Origin: Streptosporangiaceae bacterium
Lineage (GTDB): Bacteria; Actinomycetota; Actinomycetes; Streptosporangiales; Streptosporangiaceae
Direction of reading: 5' to 3'
DNA length: 12,806 nt
NCBI GenBank assembly: GCA_030039095.1
Contig: JASHQP010000486.1
Coordinates: 1 to 12,806 of the forward strand
The notes under the pieces are model-generated. The model saw only the letters and a list, made by a program, of their open reading frames with translations, did no database searches and was not told the origin of the DNA. Positions 6,615 to 12,509 of the stretch are shown one piece after another; position 1 is the first letter of the stretch, and each line of letters starts with the position of its first letter. The position numbers and the translations under genes were made by a program.

Positions 6615-9308
6615 ATGAAGAGCATGAAGGGATTGCCCCGGATCCTGGTCGCAGCCCTCCTGGCAGCGCCGTTGGCGATCGTCGCCGTCACGTCGGCCGC
6701 GCCTCCGGCGAGCGCGGAGGACAACGGCGTCGGGCTGACGCCGCTGATGGGCTGGAGCACCTGGAACGTTCCCGGCCGTGACCCGACCGCGGCCGGCGAC
6801 GAGGCGGCGGCGCTCGCGCTGAAGACCAGCGGCCTGCTGAAGGCCGGCTACGACTACGTCAACCAGGACGACTTCTGGTACGACTGCCCCGGCCCGCAGG
6901 GCCCCGACGTGGATGCGTACGGCCGCTGGGTCATCGACGCCAGCGAGTTCCCGCCGTCCGGGTCGCTCAACGGCATCCAGGTCGTCGCCAACTACGTGCA
7001 CCACCTCGGCGAGAAGTTCGGCATCTACGTGACCCCGGGCATCTCCGACCAGGCGGTGGCGGAGAACACCCCGATCGAGGGCACGCCGTACACGGCCGAC
7101 GAGATCGCCGACGGGGTCCCCGAGAACAACTACAACTGCGGGGGCATGCAGGGCATCGACTACTCCAAGCCGGGCGCGCAGGCGTTCATCGACTCGTGGG
7201 CCGACGAGTTCGCTTCCTGGGGAGTCGACTACGTGAAGGTGGACGGGGTCGGCTCCTTCGACATCCCGGACGTGGAGGCGTGGTCCAACGCACTGCGGCA
7301 GACCGGCCGGCCCATTCACCTCGAACTGTCCAACAGCCTCAACATCGATGACGCGTCCACCTGGCAGCAGTACTCCAACGGCTGGCGGACCGGCGGTGAC
7401 ATCCAGTGCTACTGCGGCGACCCATACCCGCTGACCACCTGGTCCAGCGTCGCGAGCCGGTTCAACCAGGTCGCGGACTGGGCCCCCTACGGAGGCCCCG
7501 GCGCGTTCAACGACTACGACTCGCTCACGATCGGAAGCGGCCCCGCGGCCGACGGCTTGTCCTTCACCGAAGAGCAGTCGATGATGAGCCTGTGGGCGCT
7601 GGCAGCCTCCCCGCTGGTCATCAACGCCGACATGACCGATCTTGACCCGGCCGACGTGCGCATCCTGGAGAACCGCGCCGTGATCTCCGTGGATCAGGAC
7701 GCCATCGACGCGAGCCGGCTCGTGAACACCCCGGCCGAGCAGGTGTTCGCGAAGACCGAGAAGAGCGGAGACGTCGTGGCCGGGCTGTTCAACACCGGCG
7801 GCAGTCCGGAGGTCATCTCGGTGCCCGCGGCCACGCTCGGCCTTCCGGCCAGCGGCGCGTACCTCCTGGACAACCTGTGGACCCACCGCGGAACGGAGAC
7901 GGCCGGAACGATCAGCGCCGACGTGCCGCCGCACGGCGTGGCGCTGCTGCGCATATCCGCGCTGCGCAACCCGGGCGCCGTGCCGCCGTCGGGGACGCTG
8001 ACCTCCACCGTCCCCGGCGCGCTGACCGGCGGGCAGGCCGCGACCGCCACCGTGTCGTTCACCGACGACGGGGTCCAGCCGGCGCTGAGGGTCACCCTCG
8101 GGCTGCACCTGCCGAAGGGCTGGACCGCGACCGCGACCACCCCGGCGCTGTTCCCGTCGGTCGCGAGCGGCGCGACGGTCCAGACGACGTTCCAGGTGGT
8201 GGCGCCCGCGCCGTCCGGGCTGTTCGAGACCTCCACGGTGTCCGCGGCCGGGCGATATACCTGGGCGGGCAGAACGCCGCAGAGTCTCCTGGTGCAGCAG
8301 CAGGTGACGACCAGCCCTCCGGTGCAGGCGCCGTACCTGACCTATTCGTCGGCCACCGACGCGCCGGCGGCCTTCGGGCAGTCCGGGCAGGAGTTCGGCA
8401 TCTCCGGGGCGGGGGCGGACCTGTACTCCGACGCCGACGCGTACAGCACCATCTACGAGAAGGGCGCCGTCGGCAGCACCGCCACCATCGAGACGGAGGT
8501 GACGTCGCAGCAGGACATGACCGGCTACGCCAAGGCCGGGATCATCGTGCGGAACGACATGACCGGATCCGGCTCCACGCCAGAAGGCGTGATCCTGTTC
8601 GAGTCGCCCTCCGGTGGCATCCAGCTGGAATGGGACTCGGACGGCGGAGACTACATCAACTCGGTGACGCCGCCGAACGGGACCAACCCGGAACTGCTGC
8701 CGGTCTGGCTCGAACTGGTCCGCGACGGCTCCACCTACACGGGCTACTACTCCTTCGACGGCACGGACTGGCTCGAGGTGGGCTCCGCGACCGTCCCCGC
8801 GCAGGCCGCCACGCAGGACGCGGGCATGTTCGTGACGTCGCACGCGACCGGCGAACCGGGCCAGGCGCTGTTCGACGGGTTCAGCGTCTCGGCCAGCGCG
8901 ACGGCGCCGTCCATCGCGACCGCCTACCCAGCCGCCGCGCCGGCGAACACGCTGGCGGGCGGTGCGGTCGTGGCAAGCTGCTCCACGTGCTACGGGGGCG
9001 AGAAGGTCGGTTACGTCGGCGAGGGCGGCACGCTGACCTACAACGACGTCAGCGCACCGGCTGGCGGCACCTACAACGTGACCATCATCTACTGCGACGG
9101 CTCGGCGACCGGCCGCCAGGCCGACATCACCGTGGACGGAGGCACGCCGCAGCTGCTGTCGTTCACACCTACCGGCAGCTTCGACACGGTCGGCGCGATG
9201 ACCGTGACCGTCACGCTGGCCGCCGGGGACAACACGATCGAGCTGTCGAACCCGGCGGCGTACGCGCCGGACATGAACGAGATCATCGTGGCCAGCGCGC
9301 CGGGCTGA
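6615..9308 (+). CDS. Secreted GH27 glycoside hydrolase (alpha-galactosidase type), multidomain
   Basis: 897 aa. The start is ATG 6615, with AGG ~7 bases upstream; the open frame reaches back to 5712, but that part is a shadow of GH92. A Sec signal peptide ends near ASA-ED (34/35). The GH27 (beta/alpha)8 domain runs from LTPLMGWSTWN to about residue 360, with VNQDDFW (the Asp85-Asp86 pair that binds O4/O6 of galactose in alpha-galactosidases), nucleophile Asp210 in YVKVDGVG, acid/base Asp262 in WRTGGDIQCYC, and GGPGAFNDYDSL. A C-terminal beta-sandwich follows to ~455. Next come a NEW3-like domain (~460-555), a laminin-G-like domain (~573-760) and a CBM35/CBM6-like module (~772-895, GGAVVASCSTC..GEKVGYVG). 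The retained DD pair argues against the beta-L-arabinopyranosidase variant, but isomaltodextranase or N-acetylgalactosaminidase activity cannot be excluded. It is 74 bp after GH92 with no promoter seen, so probably co-transcribed. Confidence 0.9.
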   Translation: MKSMKGLPRILVAALLAAPLAIVAVTSAAPPASAEDNGVGLTPLMGWSTWNVPGRDPTAAGDEAAALALKTSGLLKAGYDYVNQDDFWYDCPGPQGPDVDAYGRWVIDASEFPPSGSLNGIQVVANYVHHLGEKFGIYVTPGISDQAVAENTPIEGTPYTADEIADGVPENNYNCGGMQGIDYSKPGAQAFIDSWADEFASWGVDYVKVDGVGSFDIPDVEAWSNALRQTGRPIHLELSNSLNIDDASTWQQYSNGWRTGGDIQCYCGDPYPLTTWSSVASRFNQVADWAPYGGPGAFNDYDSLTIGSGPAADGLSFTEEQSMMSLWALAASPLVINADMTDLDPADVRILENRAVISVDQDAIDASRLVNTPAEQVFAKTEKSGDVVAGLFNTGGSPEVISVPAATLGLPASGAYLLDNLWTHRGTETAGTISADVPPHGVALLRISALRNPGAVPPSGTLTSTVPGALTGGQAATATVSFTDDGVQPALRVTLGLHLPKGWTATATTPALFPSVASGATVQTTFQVVAPAPSGLFETSTVSAAGRYTWAGRTPQSLLVQQQVTTSPPVQAPYLTYSSATDAPAAFGQSGQEFGISGAGADLYSDADAYSTIYEKGAVGSTATIETEVTSQQDMTGYAKAGIIVRNDMTGSGSTPEGVILFESPSGGIQLEWDSDGGDYINSVTPPNGTNPELLPVWLELVRDGSTYTGYYSFDGTDWLEVGSATVPAQAATQDAGMFVTSHATGEPGQALFDGFSVSASATAPSIATAYPAAAPANTLAGGAVVASCSTCYGGEKVGYVGEGGTLTYNDVSAPAGGTYNVTIIYCDGSATGRQADITVDGGTPQLLSFTPTGSFDTVGAMTVTVTLAAGDNTIELSNPAAYAPDMNEIIVASAPG

Positions 9309-9408
9309 CCCGGGCCGAGTCCGCGAACGGGCGCTAACCTCGACCAGTGGCCACCGACGTGACTGGCCTGCTGCGCCAGACTCCGGCCAGGATCCGGAGC
9401 TGGCCAGC

Positions 9409-9930
9409 TTGCTCGAGCAGCTCGGAGCCGAGGTCGCCGGCACCGCGCAGGAGGTGCGCAGCCTCGCGCACGGGATCTACCCGCCGGTGCTGCGCGCGCA
9501 CGGGCTGGCCGACGCGCTGCTCGCCGCGGCCGGCCGCTCCGCGCTGCCCACCCGGGTGCAGGCCGGCTCGCTCGGGAGGTATCCCGCCGGTATCGAGGCG
9601 GCGGTGTACTTCTGCTGCCTGGAGGCCATGCAGAACGCGTGCAAGCACGCGGGGGAGAGGGCCGCCATCAGGCTGCGCTTGCGGGAGGAGGCCGGAACGC
9701 TCGCGTTCGAGGTGACCGACGACGGTGCCGGTTTCGACACAGCGGGCGGCGGCCTCGGCGCGGGGCTGGTCAACATGGCCGACCGCCTCGGCGCGTTCGG
9801 CGGATGCCTGCGAATCTACTCGGCCCCAGGCCAGGGCACCCGCGTCACCGGTACGGTCCCGGTCCCCCGCGTGCCGTCCGGTTGCGGGCCTATGCCCAGT
9901 TGTGCTACTAATAGCACATGGTATCGGTAG
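9409..9930 (+). CDS. Truncated sensor histidine kinase, ATPase domain only (probable pseudogene)
   Basis: This is the C-terminal part of a NarL/DegS-type (HisKA_3) sensor kinase. Visible motifs are EVRSLAHGIYPPVL (end of the dimerisation helix), the N box EAMQNACKHA (Asn76), the G1 box DDGAGFD and the G2 box GAGLVNMADRLGAFGG, followed by the last strand SAPGQGTRVTGTVPVP. The phosphorylatable His (H-D-x-x-Q) and any sensor domain are absent. The only start is TTG 9409 without a ribosome binding site, and kinase-like sequence (GQDPELASLLEQL) already begins upstream of it at ~9376. The frame is open back to 9277 with no start. The last ~18 residues look unrelated and run 13 bases into vapB. No response regulator follows. 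It is best read as a deletion remnant, though an ATPase-only protein is conceivable. Confidence 0.6.
   Translation: MLEQLGAEVAGTAQEVRSLAHGIYPPVLRAHGLADALLAAAGRSALPTRVQAGSLGRYPAGIEAAVYFCCLEAMQNACKHAGERAAIRLRLREEAGTLAFEVTDDGAGFDTAGGGLGAGLVNMADRLGAFGGCLRIYSAPGQGTRVTGTVPVPRVPSGCGPMPSCATNSTWYR
9901..9918. promoter_or_regulatory. vapBC operator/promoter palindrome
   Basis: TGTGCTA-CTAA-TAGCACA is a perfect 7-bp inverted repeat whose last base is the A of the vapB ATG. TACTAA (9906-9911) lies at the distance of a -10 box for a transcript starting at the ATG, with TTGCGG (9882-9887) 18 bases before it. VapB/Phd antitoxins usually repress their own promoter by binding such a palindrome. There is no Shine-Dalgarno, so vapB mRNA is probably leaderless. 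Confidence 0.7.
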
Positions 9931-10193
9931 GAGTCCGTGAACTTCGCCAGAGGGCGAGTGGCCTGCTGCGCCTGGTCGAGCAGGGCGAGACGGTTGAGAT
10001 CACCGACCGTGGCCGTCCCGTGGCTCTGCTGACGCCCATACCTGAGGGCAGCCCGCTGGAGCGGATGCGCGCCACTGGCGACATCGATACCGCAACGGCT
10101 GACCTGGACGATCTGCCCGAGCCCCTGGTCCTGCCGGCGGAGGCCGAGCTTCCATCACGTGTGCTCGCGCGGCTGCGCCGCGATGAGCGCTGA
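9918..10193 (+). CDS. vapB: Phd/YefM-family antitoxin (VapB-type)
   Basis: 91 aa. Residues 1 to ~45 (VSVGVRELRQRASGLLRLV, then GETVEITDRGRPVALLTPI) are a standard Phd/YefM DNA-binding fold: MATVGVRELR..AS..L..VE.GE...ITDRGRPVA. The acidic C-terminal tail (TADLDDLPEPLVLPAEAELP) would wrap around the toxin. Its stop overlaps the toxin start (TGATG), typical of type II toxin-antitoxin pairs. It neutralises VapC and, with it, binds the upstream palindrome. The pair may stabilise this accessory stretch. The gene symbol is by family and position. Confidence 0.9.
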   Translation: MVSVGVRELRQRASGLLRLVEQGETVEITDRGRPVALLTPIPEGSPLERMRATGDIDTATADLDDLPEPLVLPAEAELPSRVLARLRRDER

Positions 10194-10585
10194 TGACGGC
10201 CACGTACCTGGATTCGTCCGCGATCGTGAAGCTGGCCGTACGTGAGAACGAGTCGGTCGCGCTGCGCCGGTACCTGCGCCGACGGCGACCGCTTGTTGCC
10301 AGCGCGCTGGCCCGCACCGAGGTCATCCGGGCACTATTGCCAGGTGGGGACGCTGCGGTCGCCGCCGGCCGGAAGGTGCTGGCTCGGCTAGATCTCATCC
10401 GGATCAACACCGGTGTCCTCGACGAGGCTGCGGTGCTGCTGCCCGCCGATCTCCGGTCGCTAGATGCCATCCATCTCGCCACTGCCCGCAGGCTGGGCCA
10501 TGATCTCGGAGTAATCGTCACCTACGACGAGCGGATGGCCGAGGCGGCCAGGCACCTCGGTCACCACGTCGTCGCGCCCCGCTAG
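10193..10585 (+). CDS. vapC: VapC-type PIN-domain ribonuclease toxin
   Basis: 130 aa, full PIN-domain length. The four acidic residues expected for the Mg2+ site are present: Asp7 (YLDSSAIVKL), Glu43 (ARTEVIRAL), Asp91 (LRSLDAIHLATA) and Asp112 (VTYDERMAEAA), so the nuclease looks intact. PIN toxins of this type cut tRNA or rRNA when the antitoxin is lost; the target here is unknown. ATG 10193 overlaps the vapB stop by one base, indicating translational coupling. An inverted repeat starts at its stop codon. Confidence 0.92.
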   Translation: MTATYLDSSAIVKLAVRENESVALRRYLRRRRPLVASALARTEVIRALLPGGDAAVAAGRKVLARLDLIRINTGVLDEAAVLLPADLRSLDAIHLATARRLGHDLGVIVTYDERMAEAARHLGHHVVAPR

Positions 10586-10898
10586 GCGAGGCACCGGCAC
10601 GGTCCCGGTTGCCGTCGGCCTCGCCGAAGACTTCGTCGATGGTCTGGGCGGTCGCGGCCTTGCCGCCCCACTCGTCTAGCTGAGCGACGTCGGTGCAGGC
10701 CAGGACCTGATCGCGAAGCTCGGTCGGCAGCGTGACGCCTCGGGCGGCCAGCACCTGCAAGATCATCTGTGCCCGGCCTTCAACTTCGCCGCGGGCCGTG
10801 CCACGAGCCTCGGCCTCTGCCGCGAGTGCCTCGAGCTTGTCCAGGAACTCGCTCTTGAACACGGTAGCCATCAGCGCCTCCAGGGCATGTTGTATCAC
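10518..10898 (-). CDS. C-terminal remnant of an Rpn/PD-(D/E)XK-like actinobacterial protein
   Basis: 126 aa from GTG 10898, or 117 aa from ATG 10871, which has GGAGG 5 bases upstream and is the better start. The sequence ALEALMATVFKSEFLDKLEALAAEAEARGTARGE, then ILQVLAARGVTLP, LACTDVAQLDEW and AATAQTIDEVFGE matches the C-terminal third of a common ~300-aa actinobacterial family (ALEALM...YQSEFAR..A.GEA..LL.VL.ARGI.V...C.D..QLE.W..RA.TA...DELF), related to Rpn/transposase-like nucleases. The nuclease domain is absent, and an in-frame TGA stands just upstream of the GTG. Past the family end (EVFGE) the frame runs on for ~34 Arg-rich residues through the vapC terminator and antisense to the vapC 3' end, suggesting the native stop was lost. 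Probably non-functional. Confidence 0.55.
   Translation of the reverse strand: MIQHALEALMATVFKSEFLDKLEALAAEAEARGTARGEVEGRAQMILQVLAARGVTLPTELRDQVLACTDVAQLDEWGGKAATAQTIDEVFGEADGNRDRAGASPSGARRRGDRGAWPPRPSARRR
10585..10625 (+). terminator. Terminator-like inverted repeat at the end of vapC
   Basis: GGCGAGGC (10585-10592) and GCCTCGCC (10618-10625) are perfect 8-base inverted repeats; the 25 bases between can form an inner ACCGG/CCGGT stem. It begins at the last base of the vapC stop codon. There is no T-run. It lies inside the minus-strand reading frame of 10518-10898. Confidence 0.5.
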
Positions 10899-10905
10899 GA
10901 GTCAC

Positions 10906-10911
10906 TAAGAT
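10906..10911 (+). promoter_or_regulatory. -10 box of a likely leaderless MBL-hydrolase transcript
   Basis: TAAGAT ends 7 bases before the ATG at 10919, so transcription would begin at or next to the start codon. No Shine-Dalgarno precedes the ATG and no clear -35 is seen. Leaderless mRNAs are frequent in actinomycetes. Confidence 0.45.
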
Positions 10912-10918
10912 CAAATTC

Positions 10919-11545
10919 ATGGTCGCGCTGGATCACCTTGTCACCTCGGGCACCTTCTCCCTGGACGGCGGCACCTGGGAGGTGGACAACAACGTCTGGA
11001 TCATCGGCGACGAGACCGAATGCGTAGTCATCGACGCCCCGCACAGCGCGGACGCGATCCTGGCCGCGGTCGGGCCGCGGCGGCTGACCGCCATCTTGTG
11101 CACCCACGCCCACGACGACCACATCGACGCCGCGCGCTCCCTGGCCGAAGCCACCGGGGCGTCAGCCTGGCTGCACCCCGCCGACCAGGAACTGTGGGCC
11201 ATGACCTACCCCGACTGGGCCCCGGAGCGGGACCTCACAGACGGGCAGAAGGTCACGGTCGCCGGCGCCGAGCTGACCGTCCTGCACACCCCGGGCCACT
11301 CGCGCGGCTCCGTGTGCTTCCACGCGCCCGAGCAGGGCTGGCTGTTCAGCGGTGACACCCTGTTCGCCGGCGGCCCGGGTGCGACCGGGCGGTCCTTCTC
11401 GGACTTCGGCACGATCATCACCTCGATCCGCGACCGCCTGCTGGTCCTGGACCCGGACACGGTGGTGCACACCGGCCACGGCGACAGCACCACCATCGGC
11501 GCGGAGGCGCCTCACCTGGACGCGTGGATCGCCCGCGGCCACTGA
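10919..11545 (+). CDS. MBL-fold metallo-hydrolase (glyoxalase II-like, mycothiol-pathway type)
   Basis: 208 aa, a complete metallo-beta-lactamase domain. The zinc-binding set is intact: THAHDDH (His63, His65, Asp67, His68), His127 in HTPGHSRGS, Asp146 in FSGDTLF and His187 in HTGHGD. Overall it resembles the Rv2260-type hydrolases encoded beside S-(hydroxymethyl)mycothiol dehydrogenase (mscR) in mycobacteria and Streptomyces, where a thioester-hydrolase step in formaldehyde or nitrosothiol detoxification is suspected. No mscR is present here, so it has been separated from that partner or acts elsewhere. It is cytosolic (no signal peptide). It is divergent from the nuclease remnant and convergent with the next operon, with a hairpin between. 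Confidence 0.87.
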   Translation: MVALDHLVTSGTFSLDGGTWEVDNNVWIIGDETECVVIDAPHSADAILAAVGPRRLTAILCTHAHDDHIDAARSLAEATGASAWLHPADQELWAMTYPDWAPERDLTDGQKVTVAGAELTVLHTPGHSRGSVCFHAPEQGWLFSGDTLFAGGPGATGRSFSDFGTIITSIRDRLLVLDPDTVVHTGHGDSTTIGAEAPHLDAWIARGH

Positions 11546-11569
11546 CTCGAGCGACCTCAGCTCAGGCAG

Positions 11570-11595
11570 CCTGCCAGGCAGCCATGCCAGGCAGG
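11570..11595. terminator. Bidirectional hairpin between convergent genes
   Basis: CCTGCC-A-GGC (11570-11579) pairs with GCC-A-GGCAGG (11586-11595) around a 6-base loop, with one A.A mismatch. It ends directly at the stop codon of the minus-strand 86-aa gene and 24 bases after the MBL stop, as expected for a shared terminator. Several GCCAGGCAG-like short repeats build it. Confidence 0.55.
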
Positions 11596-11856
11596 TCAGC
11601 CGCCTTGATCGCCAGCCTTGGCTGGGCAGTCGCGGCCAGCGTCGCGGACGAGCATCTGCGCGATCACCTGGAACGCGACACGGCGGGTGCCAGGAACCGC
11701 GTCCAGCGCCGCCCCGACGTAGCGCCGGACCAGCGCGACCCGGTCCGGCAGTTCGCTCGCGGGCACCTCGAGCACCGCATCGATCGCGGTCAGCAGCGCG
11801 ACCTCCCCGGGCCTGGGTAATGACTCGGGCGACAGGATCCCGGAACCCTCGTTCAT
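11596..11856 (-). CDS. Small protein of unknown function, second gene of the RsbW-like ATPase operon
   Basis: 86 aa, ATG 11856 with GAGG 6 bases upstream. I do not recognise a named domain. The core, about residues 16-70 (PGEVALLTAIDAVLEVP, DRVALVRRYVGAALDAVP, RRVAFQVIAQMLVR), predicts three amphipathic helices with regular Ala/Val/Leu spacing, and the ends are low-complexity. It has no signal peptide or membrane segment. It begins 26 bp after the stop of the ATPase gene on the same strand, so the two are likely co-transcribed; small partner proteins are usual in XRE/ATPase clusters of Streptomyces. It is not a DUF397 protein: the W-KSS-S motif is missing. Codon 13 is a rare TTA. Confidence 0.6.
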   Translation of the reverse strand: MNEGSGILSPESLPRPGEVALLTAIDAVLEVPASELPDRVALVRRYVGAALDAVPGTRRVAFQVIAQMLVRDAGRDCPAKAGDQGG

Positions 11857-11882
11857 CAGCGGCCTCGTCTCTCCTTATCTAT

Positions 11883-12350
11883 CTAACTGCGCGCGGCCCG
11901 GCTGTCGCCCTTTTCCGCAGCGGCAGCGCGCCCCGGCCAGTCGAGCCTGGCCCAGGCGATCCAGCCGGATGCCGCGTCGCCGTCGATGCCCGACGCGGCC
12001 GCCAGCGCGCGCACGATGCCGAGGCCGTGCACCCGCCCGTCCGCGCCCAGGCGCTCCTCCCACGGCCCGCCCTCGTCCCTGACCTCGATCCGCAGATAAT
12101 CGCCCTGCCGGATCTCAACGCGGACCATGAACGCGCCGCCGGGCCTGTTACTGGCGGAATGCAGCACGCTGTTGCTGGCTAACTCCGAAAGGCACAGCAG
12201 CGTGTCATCGGCCACCGGGCAGCCGCCCAGCACGGCGGCCAGGAACCTCCTGGCGTGCCCGACCTGCTCCGGCCGCGCCGGGAAGTCCCGGCAGGACACC
12301 CGCACCGGGGGAGTGGCATGAGGCCTGCGGTGGCTGGCCGTGTTGGTCAT
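11883..12350 (-). CDS. RsbW/SpoIIAB-like ATP-binding protein (putative anti-sigma-factor kinase)
   Basis: 155 aa, ATG 12350 with GGAGG 5 bases upstream. It is a single HATPase_c (GHKL) domain of the RsbW type: a substrate-facing N-terminal part with RPEQVGHARRFLAAVL, N box LSELASNSVLHSAS (Asn60), G1 box VRDEGGPW (Asp92) and G2 box VHGLGIVRALA. The last ~20 residues are disordered. Actinomycetes carry dozens of such proteins; some are anti-sigma kinases and others act with XRE/DUF397 partners in development. It is the first gene of a minus-strand operon with the 86-aa protein and diverges from the XRE gene. Its predicted promoter (TTGATT, 17 bases, TATTGT on the minus strand) overlaps the XRE promoter. 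Confidence 0.88.
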   Translation of the reverse strand: MTNTASHRRPHATPPVRVSCRDFPARPEQVGHARRFLAAVLGGCPVADDTLLCLSELASNSVLHSASNRPGGAFMVRVEIRQGDYLRIEVRDEGGPWEERLGADGRVHGLGIVRALAAASGIDGDAASGWIAWARLDWPGRAAAAEKGDSRAARS

Positions 12351-12403
12351 GGAGGCCTCCGCTTTCTCCCGGTTCCGCCCGACGGCCCCCGGAAGCTGTC
12401 ATG

Positions 12404-12452
12404 CTGGCACTCAGATGCTCTGCACAATAGGATGCATAATGCAGAGAATCAA
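12404..12452. promoter_or_regulatory. Overlapping divergent promoters inside a 29-bp inverted repeat
   Basis: CTCTGCA (12418-12424) and TGCAGAG (12440-12446) are perfect 7-bp inverted repeats 15 bases apart. Between them lie TAGGAT (12428-12433), a consensus Streptomyces -10 for the XRE gene with CTGGCA (12404-12409) 18 bases before it, and on the other strand TATTGT (complement of 12424-12429) with TTGATT (complement of 12447-12452) 17 bases before it for the ATPase gene. A further small palindrome, TGCAT-A-ATGCA (12433-12443), overlaps the right arm. The arrangement looks like an operator where one protein, perhaps the XRE regulator itself, controls both directions. Confidence 0.6.
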
Positions 12453-12509
12453 GCGCAATGCGAAAAGTGCCCTGAACGGATAGCAGCCCCCCACTCTGGA
12501 GGTGCGACG

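Noticed and set aside
7877..9337. 486-codon plus-strand frame inside GH27
   Set aside because: It is an Arg/Gly-rich +1 shadow of the GH27 accessory domains.
6345..9443. 1032-codon open frame antisense to GH27
   Set aside because: It has low-complexity Arg/Val/Gly composition and no motifs, while GH27 on the plus strand is unmistakable.
9347..9715. GTG-initiated frame (MATDVTGLLRQTP...) as the true N-terminus of the kinase fragment through a frameshift
   Set aside because: The peptide does not resemble a DHp domain, and the kinase frame is already open and kinase-like upstream of the would-be shift.
11352..12182. 276-codon plus-strand frame across the MBL 3' end and the minus-strand operon
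   Set aside because: It has no homology-like motifs and covers two better-supported genes on the other strand.
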